Positions 36,759 through 47,598 of a DNA stretch of 64,000 bases are shown here, one piece after another; positions within the stretch are counted from its first letter, which is position 1; the number at the start of each line of letters is the position of its first letter. This stretch comes from Lojkania enalia. Lineage: Eukaryota > Ascomycota > Dothideomycetes > Pleosporales. The stretch is from contig ML986597.1 in NCBI GenBank assembly GCA_010094045.1, forward strand, positions 399,154-463,153, in the 5' to 3' direction. The translations under genes were made by a program, and so were the position numbers. The notes below the pieces were generated by a model. That model made no database searches. It saw only the letters and a list, made by a program, of their open reading frames with translations, and was not told where the DNA came from.

Positions 36759-39700
36759 TATAATAGTTAATAGTAAAAGAGCTATAGTTATATTTTATAA
36801 TTATAGCTTATATAGCAGTTACTACTTATAGAGACTAGAGAGAGCTGCCTATAGTAGTAGAGAATAAAGAAGATAGATATAATAAAATAGACAATTAACT
36901 ATTTTATACTCCATTCCCTTATATAATCTAAGCTATAATAGGTAATAATAAGGATAGTAATTTTCTAGGCGGCGGTGGTTAGAAGATAAAAGAAGACCTC
37001 TAATATATAATTTACGTAGCTAAATATTAATAACTAGATATAGAAAGAACTTCTATAATTATAAAGTTTAAGTACCTATTAATTTTCTTACTATATAGTA
37101 GTTCTTATTATATAGTAAAGGATAGTAACGTAGTATAAGGTAAAGCCTAGAAATTTAAAGGAAGATATAGAGAGAATAATAGGATATAGCTAGCTACCTT
37201 TCTACTAGACTAGTAGCTAAATACTCTAATTAAGTTTCGTTTACTAATATATTATATAGTTAAACTACACCCTCTCCTATAAGTATATAATATTATAATT
37301 AGTCGAGTTAAGTTATTAGGCTAAAGCTATTATATAATATAATACTAGCTATTTATATAATTAGCGGTATAGGAGGTTTAAATACTAATTTTAGGATTAA
37401 AGCTATATACGGCTTATTTACAGCTAATCTTAAGTAATTTATAGTAGATATAGGAACGTACGGTTTAGGAAATATTAAGTAAATATACTATTAGGCTAAT
37501 ATTAGGCGTATCTATAAAACTTAAACCCTAGGATATTAAGCCTAATACTATTAAGAGCAATCCTAGGTTAATTTAAGGTAAGTTATAAGTCTTAAGAATC
37601 TCTTAGATAACAGCGTAATACAGCCGTAGACTAGATATAGATTAGTAATATTATCTACTTTCTAGGCGTATATTAAATAGAATAGCTATATAGAAGAGCT
37701 GTAAGGCTAATTAAGTATATATATACTATCTTGCTTAAAATACGTATCTCTCTTAGGTACATCCGTCCTATATATTAGGTATATCTTTAACTCCTTAAAC
37801 TACTCTTTAATATAACGCTTGTAAAACGGATAGCTTATAATCTAAGTAAAGGTCTTACACGAACTTTCTATTACTTACTATAAAGCAGGTATATACATCT
37901 TAGGTTTAACGAGCCTTCCGCCGTACAAATAGAGCATGCAGTACCGTAGCACTCTATAGTACTAAGAATTTAAGGGTAACCTCTCCTTCTATACTTAAAT
38001 AGGTTAATTAAGGACGTAGGTGGTTTTATTTCATCGCCTATATAGACGAAGATTAAATCGACGGTTATACGGCTAAAAGCACCTTCGGAATAGAGTCTAT
38101 TTAAGATAGATCGGATAACGTATAAACCGTAATAGAGCTGAAAGGGTTAGTATAAAGATATATACCGCTGCCTAAGGGCACTTATACAACTATAGAAGGG
38201 AAGGAAATATACGCTGTTATTGCCTTAGAGCGTTCTCTTGTACCTAGCGTAGTAAAAGGTAGAGTATAACGCAGTTCCTGCAATCGCGATAAGTAATAGA
38301 AGCTATAGAAAAGGGAAGGGGTTTCGTACCTAACCGTCTTCTTTTATTCCTCTACAATAACGGTTCTTCTATAGAGTCTACGGTCGTAATAGACTCGCTG
38401 GAGAGATTAATAATATCCGCTATATTAATAGAGGCTTCTATATAATTAGTAATAGTAGAGTAAGAAATAACAGGCTTGCAGAGGCTAGCTAGAAGACTGG
38501 AACGGTTTATATAGGTAAAGTCGATACTAGTAGTAGAGTATAGTATTAACTTCCAAGATTTTAACGTATTATATATACTACTGTACCTCGAGGTGGGCCG
38601 CCTATAAGGAGCGCTTTAAGGGAACGCCGCCTAGTATCCTTTTTAAGCTACTGGGCGGAGCTTCTAAAGTTTCTACTAACTAATTAATATATCTTCTCTT
38701 AATATATAAAAGAAGTAGCTTAATTAACTAACGCTTAAGGCTTATAGTTTAAACGGCAATTATATATAATTAAGAGAGTTAATATAGTATATTACTAATT
38801 TTAAGGCTACAGTAAGTAATCGTATTAGAAGAAACGCAAGGGCTCGAACAATATAATTATAGGGCTGGCGATATACTAATATCGAGCAGGTAGATAATAA
38901 AAAGACGAGGATAGAGCTTCTATCTATAGCTGTATTCCTGCGCTAATATAAACCTATTTAGCCGGCTTATTACGTCCGCGTTTACTGAGCCTAGGATCAC
39001 AAGTACTAGAATCCGTCTAGTTAATAATAACCTCTAAGCGGTTTCCCTATAGATAGTGTTAGAGGCCTTTATACAATCTAAAGCATTGGTCCGGAGTGTC
39101 TATCCTATATAGAGCTTTACCTCCTAAGGGCGCCTTACGGCTCCTCTATAACCATCTATATTAATATCTCTACTCCTTTCCCCTTCACGCATGTAAAATG
39201 CGGTACGAGTAACCTTTAGTATAATAGTACTTATACTCTATAGCTAGGATCCTAATACTAGTCTTATATATTTGTAGTAGCAAAGTACTGTTGCTGTAGG
39301 ACGGATGGGCACAGCCGTAAAGGAAACCTGGGAGGGATAAGGGGTACGAGTCTACCTCGCATAACTAGTATACGGATGAGCAGGCCGGCTTCTTATAAAG
39401 ACGAAGAAAGAGGCGCGGTTTTATATAAGCTTAATATATCAAAACCTATACTCTTATCTAGTCCTATATACGCGATGGGGCTATTATAAAAAGAGTCTAG
39501 CTGCTAAGGCCGTTCTAGGGAGTAAGACGCAGATAGGAGCATCTAAGTATAGGTATAAAGGCTAAATTAATAGGTGCTTAGATGCAACTCTACAGCTGAT
39601 AACGCAGATACGAAACTATATATTTAAGGTATACAATGGTACTTCTAAGATATAGTATAAGGCCTCTAGAGAAGCTAACTAGGGACCTGGCTATATATTT

Positions 39701-40350
39701 TATCTAACAGATAGGTAAGATTGCGAAGAATATTTAGGGTATAGCGTAAGTAGTAAGTATAAATATTACTACACTCGAAAGTCAGCGTTAAAAAGCGGGA
39801 TGAATAGATACATACCAGTATAAAGATAAAGATACCTATTCCTCTACCTAGCGTTTTAATATTAGATAGAGTAAGGTTACAGCGCTATAATAGCCTATTA
39901 ATACGGCTGGTTGCAAAGCTATCGTAGTAATAGATACCTTACTTCTTACTAATAATAGGGTAACTTCGTCTTTACGTAGTTAATATCTATTAACTTATAG
40001 TATCAACCTAGTATAAAAATATAATAAGAGGCCGAGACTAGCCGTTGAAGTTTAACTATCTTAAGGAGACTGGATATAAATAGGAATCTGCTATCTATCG
40101 TAATCCTTACTAGTATAGCAGCTTAAGGAACCTCTAGTTGCTCTATATAGGAGTAGACTATAATAAAACTAAAGATTATACTATATAGGTAGTATTATAC
40201 CTACTAGATATAATATATTAAAGAGTTTAGAGCTATTTTAGAAGTAGTATAAAATATTAAAGAAGTAGATTTAGTATTTATATAACTTCTAGCGTATATT
40301 TAATAATAGCTATAGGCCTAGCAGTATAGGCGAGAATCTAGATAAGGACC
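36759..40350 (+). pseudogene. Unidentified, less RIP-mutated coding relic
   Basis: From about 37,900 to 40,150 the DNA is visibly GC-richer than its surroundings, and plus-strand frames with RIP-type stops look protein-like. At about 38,025-38,260: FIAYIDED, STFGIES, YIPLPKGTYTTIEGKEIYAV and ALERSLVPSVVKG. At about 38,390-38,640: RLAEAS, KTGTVYIGKVDTSSRV and PRGGPPIRSALRERR. At about 39,540-39,800: LDATLQLITQIRN, GPGYIFYLTDR and YYYTRKSALKSGMNRYI. The register changes between these, so it is frameshifted or intron-split. I recognise no family, and it matches none of the transposon proteins in the window. Confidence 0.4.
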
Positions 40351-41493
40351 TTATAGGGTAAGTAATAATAATAACAGTAATATTATTATTACTATTATTA
40401 TAGTTATTATTATTTAAAAAGTAGAGTAGAGAAATTAATCTTTAGTAAGAAATTAGTTAGTATATTAAGTTTAAAGAAGTTTAACCCGGTAAGTAGTAGT
40501 TTTAACAACCTTATAACCTACGCCTAAAAGCTATTACTTAAGTAAGAGTATTTAAGTATAAAATAGCAATCTTTAGACCTCTATTAAATACTAGTTAAAG
40601 AGTACAATTTCTCTATATCTAGTATATAGCGCGGTATAAGGTAAAGTTTAGAAATCTATAAGTAGTTATAGAATTTATTTTTAGTATTAAGCTAACTTAA
40701 TAATAACTTAAACCTTTAAGAAATAGGAATTAAAAGCCTATTTCTAGATTTAACCTATAAAGTTTATTCTAGCTAATAATATAAATAAAATACACCTTTT
40801 AAAACAGCTATTCCTATTATACTATTCCTATCCTTAAGCTCTACGTACTCTCTTTCTACGTTTCTAAACCCTATTTCTAATCTTTCTAACTCCTTTATCT
40901 ACTTTAATTTTATTACTTCCTCTCTTTAAATAGTAAATTTCGTCTTAGAATCTTTAAATAGTATCTCTACTTTTATTATATTTAATTCTTAGATTATTAA
41001 ACTAATTATCTAACTCCCCTAAATAGCTTATAATATACCGGTTATACTCTTTAAGAATACTAAGTTTATAGCTAAGATAAATAACTATTTCTATTATATC
41101 TAGTAGTATAAGCTAAATTTTAAAAGTATTTTAAAACCCCTTACTAAATAAACTATATAAAAAAGATCTCTCTCTTACGTTTAGATATTTTATACTTATT
41201 TTCTCCGTATTTATCTTACTATAACTTTTATTATCTTTATATTCTAATATTATTTAGATATTATAATTATATTAGAAACGGACTAAATAATATAAAAAGA
41301 ATTACCTACCTATATAGTTATATTAACCGCTTTAAGAGAGCCTTTAAAATCGACTTCTTATAATATATTCTAAACGTAGTTAATAATTCCCTAAAAAGTA
41401 GTAATATTTATATAAATTATATTTAAATATAGGATAGAAGAATTTCTAATAGTAGTACTAGAGTTACTTATTATTAAAGGGGTACTAATAGAA
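40351..41493. other. Unassigned RIP-degraded DNA
   Basis: Almost no CA or TG. No protein motif, terminal repeat or RNA gene was recognised on either strand. Confidence 0.3.
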
Positions 41494-42677
41494 ACTAATA
41501 TAGTTTATAAACGAGCTATTAGTATAAGTAAGCTATTACCCTACTAAGATTTAAACGACTTAATCGCGATAATTATTAACTATATATATATATACTATAA
41601 GAAATAATAGTCTATTAGATTATTTAATACCTATACTATTAATTTAGCGTGTTTAAGTATTATAGCTAGGCTGTTTATAGCGCCTACAGCTCTATTAAGG
41701 CTAGCTACTCTTTTATAGCTAAATACTCTAATTATAAATTTTCTTATTAATCTACCCTTTAATATTATTTTAATTAATTATATTCTTATCTATAACTTTT
41801 ATTAAAATCTTCTACTTTTATAATCGTTTTCTTTTCTATTATTTTTACTTTATTACTACTTTATTTACTTATTTAAAGCTCTTAATTTAATTAGCTATTA
41901 GCGCGATTAAATATGTTATTATTATAATACTCTTTTAAAGCTAATTAAAGGCTATAATAATTAATATAGATAATAAATTTTAATATTACTAAATCCTACT
42001 ATAAATTATTATTAATTAAGCCTCTAGTTTATACGCGTTACTAGGTGTTTTAGCCTCCTAGAGGGTAGTTTCTAGTATAGGTAGTATTAGTATATATAGC
42101 TTAATATTAAGTTTTAATAGTACCGCCTCTAAATTATATAGTACTATTCTAGCACCTTAAAAGCTTGTGCGGATATTAGCTTCTATAATTAATTAATTAT
42201 AGACTACTTTAAAGGTTAGAAGAAAAATAGTCTTATTAATATAATTAATATAATTGTATACTAAGGCTGAAATCTTAGTACTATACTTAGCTAATAGTCT
42301 ATTTACTATAACTCGTATGCTATTAATTATAGGCGGAAATCCTCGTAAATCCTGATTAAGGATATAACTAATAAGTACCTCCTCTTTAGTCTCTATAAAC
42401 TTCTTTAAATTCAGCTTATAGTTATATCGTATAGCTATTTTAGCGTATTAAAGGTAGAGAGTACTTTAAGGGTAGTAAAAAGTTATTATAGCACTATTTT
42501 TAGTTAAAACTTAACCTTAATCGATAGTTAAAATTATAAAGATAATTTATAATTCTTTATAGATTAATTATACGTTACTATATTAAGCTATTATATATTA
42601 ATTTAGGTAGACCGTTAAAAGTTTAGTAAGATAATAGCTCGCTTATATTAATAGCTTACTTATAAACTATATTAGTA
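41494..42677 (-). mobile_element. pogo/Fot1 DNA transposon, internally deleted (pogo-2)
   Basis: The ends are imperfect inverted repeats of about 55 bp: ACTAATATAGTTTATAA then two GCGAGCTATTA-type motifs at left (41494-41550), and the complement at 42620-42677. Between them, on the minus strand, lie the N-terminal DNA-binding part and C-terminal part of a Fot1-type transposase with the catalytic core missing. At 1,184 bp it is far shorter than the ~1.8-2.1 kb of complete relatives, so it would have been non-autonomous. Confidence 0.75.
41630..42460 (-). pseudogene. pogo-2 transposase remnant: HTH plus C-terminus, no DDE core
   Basis: From the minus-strand start, YNYKLNLKKFIETKEEVLIS and YILNQDLRGFPPIINSIR (about 42,290-42,415) match the Tc5/CENP-B-type helix-turn-helix of fungal pogo transposases. 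The frame then jumps directly to LTFKVVYN and GARIVLYNLEAVLLKLNIKL (about 42,090-42,215), the block that lies after the DDE domain. It ends in a cysteine-knuckle-like stretch (SCRRYKQPSYNT near 41,660). No D-E-T-G or D-G-H-x-S-H block is present. RIP stops throughout. Confidence 0.75.
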
Positions 42678-43434
42678 CTTTTTAGAGGAATAGATAGCTT
42701 AAGAAATATTATTTAGAAGGTATAAAGCTTCTTTATATCTTATCTTCTATTACTTAGCTAATAAAAGAATTTAAAGTAGACTTCTATACTTTAAATATAT
42801 TATATACCTATAGTTAGAAAAATGTAGGCTATATTAATATTACATTTTAATACTACTATAATAGATACTCTCTCTTATATATTTTAAGGCGGAAATATAT
42901 ATTACTAGTCTAGATAGTTTTATATAAACTACTACTATAAAGATATATCTATATTCTAGAATATACCTTAATATTTAATTTTAGTAGTATAGAGTTTAGA
43001 GTTTATATAGTTAAAACTATATTTTTATACTATAAACTTTTATATTTATTAAGATAAGTATAAAGTTGTATAAGTCTTAGCTAGAGTTTCTAAATAACTA
43101 TATACTTTATAAACCCCCTCTTATATAATTTATAAGGTTAAGTCTAGTAATTTATAAGCTTTTATCTAATATAATTACTATTTTATACTACTCTAATAAC
43201 TTCTACTAGTAGTTATACCTTAACGCTATATACTAGGGTATATTTATATAGATTTCTGGATAGTAAAACTGTTAGATATCTAAAACTATAGACTAAAAGA
43301 TATAGTTAATTAATTTATAGATTTAGCCTATTTATAGTAATAGAAATACTATATTATAAGTAATATAAGCCCCCGTAGCTAGAGATATAAACTCTTATCT
43401 ATCTATAATAACTATTAGCATCTTTTAATAGGTT
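42678..43434. other. Unassigned RIP-degraded DNA
   Basis: On the minus strand a frame with RIP-type stops (for example YYPEIYINIPQYIALRYNY near 43,215-43,260) is protein-like but unrecognised. The 43-49 kb chromovirus inserted at its right edge; the same older sequence should resume at 49424. Confidence 0.3.
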
Positions 43435-43439
43435 AAGGT
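43435..43439. repeat. Target-site duplication, left copy (AAGGT)
   Basis: Five bases just outside the left LTR. The right flank has AAAGT at 49419-49423, differing by one G-to-A, a RIP-type change. Five-base duplications are usual for Ty3/Gypsy integration. Confidence 0.75.
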
Positions 43440-43719
43440 TATAAGGGTTGCGCAAAGTATGCAGATACCTGATAACAGTAATGAATTCGATGAGGAGCCG
43501 TAGGGGCTTCGAGTAGCGTTATATACATGGTTAAGTCAAATAGTCTGTGCGTCCAGTCTTACTAAAGGTAGGATGTTGAGCCTTAACAAAGGTAAGGTGT
43601 TGAGGAAGTACCTGGACTATACCATGGTACTACTATAACTCGCGGATCACCTCCGGAGAGGACTTGGTGATAGCCTGGATCTCGTCCAGGCCTTATAACC
43701 TGGGCACCAGCCCATTACA
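43440..43719 (-). repeat. 3' LTR of the 43-49 kb chromovirus (little mutated)
   Basis: 280 bp, plus-strand ends TATAAGGG...ATTACA. On the coding strand it begins TGTAATGG directly after the polypurine tract. It differs from the 5' LTR at about 40 positions, and at each of them this copy has C or G where the other has T or A. Only the terminal TG on the plus strand has become TA. Confidence 0.95.
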
Positions 43720-43732
43720 TTACCCCCCTCCT
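43720..43732 (-). promoter_or_regulatory. Polypurine tract of the 43-49 kb chromovirus
   Basis: On the minus strand AGGAGGGGGGTAA abuts the TG of the 3' LTR and follows the stop of pol by about 25 bases. It primes plus-strand DNA synthesis in LTR retrotransposons. Confidence 0.85.
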
Positions 43733-43758
43733 AGCCTTGACAGTCTTCTTCAAGGCGT

Positions 43759-46700
43759 TTATCGTCGAAATCCTTGCGGTAGTCTCCCATTCGTATCTCT
43801 TGCGTCTTTCGAGTACTCTATCCATCGATCTAGAGCTTCAGTCTCTTCCATATTTTGAGCAGGCTGCCAGTCGGTTTCTGCGTACCCAGTCCATTTTACC
43901 TCATATTGAGTTTGCTGGCCTCGACCGCGTCGAACTATTCTTTCAGCCACTATCTCTTCTACGGTCCATTCCTGCTCTCCGTCGACTACAATAGCTTCCG
44001 GCTGTAAATCATCATTCGGTTGGCTAGGCAGCGGGTCGTTCGCGGCGAGTCTCAACCGGTTAATATGAAACACGTTTTCTGGACCTGGAGGTACGTTGAG
44101 GCGTACTGAGTGGGTATCAATGATCTCGGTTACCGTGTATTTTGAGTTCTTCCAATCAAGCTTTTTGTTATTTCGCTGGGTCTTGAAGTGCTTCCCTAGC
44201 GATAGCCATACTTTGTCGCCTATCCGCAACTGCCTTGGTACCTTTCGTCGTCGATTTGCCTGCTTCTCCTGTTCTTGCTGAGCTTCAGCCATTGAAGCTT
44301 GCATTAGCTCGAAGACCTTCCTAAACTTTTCTACTATCATTTCTGCAGTATGCTTGCCAGGTTGCTCGCTAGCTGTATACTGGAGTGCCTCTCGTGGAGC
44401 TTCAAGTTGAGTTGGATCGATATAGTATCCGTGCTGTAAGAAGAATGGACTAACGCCTGTTGACGTCGCGTCTCTTGATCTGATAGCAATCATAGCCATG
44501 CTAAGCAGCTTAGCCCAGTTCTTCTGATCCCAGTCGACGTAGGCTCGCAAAAAGGCTTCGATAGTACTATTCATCCTCTCAGTTGACCCATCTGTTTGTG
44601 GATGAAATGCTGTTGATAGCCTCCGGGTGATACTAAGGATCTCGCAGAGCCGTTTCCAGAGGCCGCTAGTAAATTGACTTCCACGATCTGATACTATTGC
44701 GTCTGGTAGCCAGTGGTAGGCTACGACATGTTTGACAAAGGCCCATGCAACAGTCTCTGTATCCATATTCGGTAGTGGTATCAGCACTATATCCTTGCTT
44801 AGTCGATCAGTGACAACAAGAAGGACTATACACCCTTCGCTCTCAGGCAAGCCAGTAATGAAATCCATTGATATCTCCTTCCAGATTCGGTCCGGAATTG
44901 GTAGTGGCTTTAGTAGGCCATGGAGTCCGTCCCTCCATGGTTTAATCCTACCACATACGGCACAGTTACGAAGGAAACGTCGGATATCGTCCGACATGCC
45001 TGGCCAGAAGTAGTCTCTTGCGATAGCTCGATACGTAACTTGTCGTCCTGGATGGCCTGCTACGGCTGGTGAGTGCGCGTTGTCGATTAGCTTAGTTCGC
45101 AATGGTTCCGATTGTGGCACCCATCTCCTATCTCGATAAAGTAGGCGCAGGTTTTGGTCTACTGCACAGTCTGCAATCGATACCTTGAGGCCAAGGCTTG
45201 GCGGAAGTCGTCTCTCGCCATTCAGTATTGCTTGTCGAATAGCAGCGTATTGTTCGTCTTTTTCTATAGCGATATCCCATAGTTGCTCTATCGGGTCGCT
45301 ATCGGATCCCTGCCGGGGTTGTACTTCCTCAGTTCCTGTCTTAGATACGCCTAATAGTAGCTCTGGTCCTTCGCTCGTTTCTGTTCCTATTCCAGATATA
45401 GTTGTAGAGAATGTAATAATACTATCCTCTTCCTCTTCGTCTTGCAGGACGCGTGTAGTTGGCCTGAGCAGCTGCATATACCGGTGCTGGATCCGATCGT
45501 CAGATACGTCTTGAGGCATATCTTGCTCACGACGAGATAGGGCGTCAGCCCTAGGGTTCTCCTTGCCTGGTCGATAGGCGATATCCATATTATAACGTCC
45601 TAGAAGAAGGGACCAGCGCATTTGCCTTTCGTTGAGCATCCTTGGTTTCGTGAAGTATTCGAGATTCTTATGATCTGTTATAGTAGTGAATCTCTCTACT
45701 GAACGCAGTTCTGCATCCCATTCCTGTAGGCATTGTACTACAGCTAGCAGCTCCTTATCATGCACTTCGTAGTTACATTCGTGTACATTCATCTTCCTCG
45801 AGAAGTAGGCTACTGGCTGCAGTAGCCCTTGCTCATTATATTGCGATAGGCATCCGGCTACCGCGTAGCCTGAGGCGTCAGTCTCTAGTACTATGTCCTT
45901 CTCAGGGTCGAATTGAGCGAGTACTGGTTCGGTAATGAAGATTTTCTTGAGCGTATCAAAAGCCTTTTGCTCGACCTTTATCCACTGAAAAGGTACATTA
46001 CCTGTAAGTCGTGTGAGGGGTGCGACTAGCTCTGAGAAGTTCCGGATAAAACGTCGGTAGAAGTTAGTAAAGCCGAGAAAGCTTCGTACGCCCTTAACTG
46101 TCCTAGGAGCTTCCCATTCCTTAATAGCGCGAACCTTCTCTAGATCCATACAGAGGCCTTTGCCTGCTTCGATGATGAAACCAAGGTATTTCGTCGATTT
46201 AACTTCAAACTCGCATTTCCTAATATCTAGTAGGAGACCCGCTTGGCCTAGTTCCTGCAGTACTTGGTTAACCTGCTTACGGTACTCAGCTAGGGAGCCG
46301 CTAGTATAGATAAGCACGTCGTCAAGGTACGCCGTACAGAAGTTGTCAATATACTTTCGAAGCACCCAGTTGATATATCGTTGAAAGGTACTTAGCGCGT
46401 TCGCCATACCAAAGGGGGTAACAAGCCATTCATATAGTCCAAATCGGGTACGGAATGCAGTCTTCCATTCGTCTCCTGCGTGTATTCGGATCTTATGGAA
46501 GGCAGCAGAGACGTCAAGCTTCGTGAACCACTTTGCCTTACCGAGGTTATTAAGCGTTTCCCGTATCAAAGGTAGCGGATATCGATCCTTCCTTGTAATA
46601 GCATTAAAAGCTCGATAGTCGACACAAAATCGAAGGCCTCCTCCTAGCTTCTTTGCGAACAATACAGGCGCTGCAGCTGGCGAGTTGCTTGCTCGGATCC

Positions 46701-46761
46701 ATCCTTTATCCAGTAGCGATATAAGCTCCTTCCGAAGGACTAGTAGCTCGCCCCTGCTCAT
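43759..46761 (-). CDS. pol: Chromovirus Pol: RT, RNase H, integrase, chromodomain (open part)
   Basis: 1,000 residues without a stop. RT: CVDYRAFN near 46, TPFGMANA near 115, catalytic YLDD at 145-148. RNase H has all four acidic residues: D295, E337, D363, D406. Integrase: zinc motif H563, H570, C600, C603, and catalytic D633, D692, E728 with the Gypsy D-35-E spacing (HPQTDGSTERMN at 720-731). The C-terminus (about 930-985) is a chromodomain keeping aromatic cage residues W932, W957 and Y960, so it should bind methylated H3 tails, probably H3K9me, and steer integration to heterochromatin. M1 is only the first ATG after RIP stops; the real frame begins upstream at about 47,595 and includes protease. 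All catalytic residues are present, but without upstream parts this copy alone is probably not autonomous. Confidence 0.95.
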   Translation of the reverse strand: MSRGELLVLRKELISLLDKGWIRASNSPAAAPVLFAKKLGGGLRFCVDYRAFNAITRKDRYPLPLIRETLNNLGKAKWFTKLDVSAAFHKIRIHAGDEWKTAFRTRFGLYEWLVTPFGMANALSTFQRYINWVLRKYIDNFCTAYLDDVLIYTSGSLAEYRKQVNQVLQELGQAGLLLDIRKCEFEVKSTKYLGFIIEAGKGLCMDLEKVRAIKEWEAPRTVKGVRSFLGFTNFYRRFIRNFSELVAPLTRLTGNVPFQWIKVEQKAFDTLKKIFITEPVLAQFDPEKDIVLETDASGYAVAGCLSQYNEQGLLQPVAYFSRKMNVHECNYEVHDKELLAVVQCLQEWDAELRSVERFTTITDHKNLEYFTKPRMLNERQMRWSLLLGRYNMDIAYRPGKENPRADALSRREQDMPQDVSDDRIQHRYMQLLRPTTRVLQDEEEEDSIITFSTTISGIGTETSEGPELLLGVSKTGTEEVQPRQGSDSDPIEQLWDIAIEKDEQYAAIRQAILNGERRLPPSLGLKVSIADCAVDQNLRLLYRDRRWVPQSEPLRTKLIDNAHSPAVAGHPGRQVTYRAIARDYFWPGMSDDIRRFLRNCAVCGRIKPWRDGLHGLLKPLPIPDRIWKEISMDFITGLPESEGCIVLLVVTDRLSKDIVLIPLPNMDTETVAWAFVKHVVAYHWLPDAIVSDRGSQFTSGLWKRLCEILSITRRLSTAFHPQTDGSTERMNSTIEAFLRAYVDWDQKNWAKLLSMAMIAIRSRDATSTGVSPFFLQHGYYIDPTQLEAPREALQYTASEQPGKHTAEMIVEKFRKVFELMQASMAEAQQEQEKQANRRRKVPRQLRIGDKVWLSLGKHFKTQRNNKKLDWKNSKYTVTEIIDTHSVRLNVPPGPENVFHINRLRLAANDPLPSQPNDDLQPEAIVVDGEQEWTVEEIVAERIVRRGRGQQTQYEVKWTGYAETDWQPAQNMEETEALDRWIEYSKDARDTNGRLPQGFRR

Positions 46762-47598
46762 ATTGTAGAGCGGTCCCCATAGGATCTCCGGATCCTTCCC
46801 ATCCTTTTATACTAAGTCGATTCGATGGTCAATTTTAGGTCCTCGAAGTGGTAGTATCTGGGAGGCAGTCTTTGGGTCGAAAATCCATTAGTGGTGAGCG
46901 TACTGGGTCGGTAGAAGTTTCTCGAAGTCTATAACTGATTTGGGAGCTAGAGCCTTCTCGATATCAGCTAGCGTCGCGGCGAAAACAATAGATTAGTTCT
47001 TCTTTGATTTTCGACAGTAGTAGGCGTACGCATTAGCACTGATTTGCTATAGAGAGATGTGTCCTCGCAGAGTTGGTACAGGCTCTCCTTCTTTGCTCAA
47101 AATTCGAATCCGCTGGCGCGTAGAGTGGATGTATATTGAGCGCTTAGCAGGGGCTATCGTGACGCGCAAGCGGTCCATCCAGGCTCGTCTAAAGAGTATA
47201 TCATATCCCATGCTATCAGTTGCGACGTATACCCATCCAGTATCCTTAAATCCTTCAATGTCTGCTGTATATTTAGCGACTTGGTAGATCCAGCCTTCGC
47301 CATTTATCCCTAGTAGCCGTCGGGGTACGATATCAATGCACTGTAAGCCTGCCTTCTTTACCAAAGAAGGCGATACCATTGCGTTAGCGAGAGAGCCGGA
47401 GTCGATCATACAAGAGGCGTAAGTAGTTTGATTAACTAGTGCATGTACGCTAATCGCCTTTCCATCCATATATCGATTCTTTTTAAACTCCTCCCAATCC
47501 TTAATAACTTGCTGGTAGCTTACATCCTGCTCCTGCTGGTGACTTTTAACAGGAGCTATTCTTTTTCCGACTCTGATTCCAATTCGACTACAGACTCA
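46762..47598 (-). pseudogene. pol: 5' part of pol: aspartic protease and RT lead-in, broken by four RIP stops
   Basis: In the same frame as the 1,000-residue pol. The protease active site is C-M-I-D-S-G-S-L-A-N-A with D-S-G at 47395-47403. The 140-residue stretch ends at a TAG (47047-47049), and three TAA follow at 46993-46995, 46888-46890 and 46807-46809. Between them the frame reads on sensibly (LADIEKALAPKSVIDF, then LRGPKIDHRIDLV), the usual linker before RT. All four stops fit CAA or CAG turned by C-to-T. Upstream, the frame overlaps the gag end and is closed by a TGA at 47596-47598. Confidence 0.85.

Noticed and set aside
38025..39800. ADP-ribosyltransferase or other toxin-like protein
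   Set aside because: A few Gly/Tyr-rich strings were suggestive, but no catalytic motif could be found in register.
37900..40150. Possible ribosomal DNA patch because of its higher GC and patchy RIP
   Set aside because: No conserved 18S or 28S core sequence could be recognised on either strand; protein-like frames fit better.
43664..45514. Several plus-strand open frames of 60-110 residues
   Set aside because: They are shadows of the intact minus-strand pol; no motif of their own.
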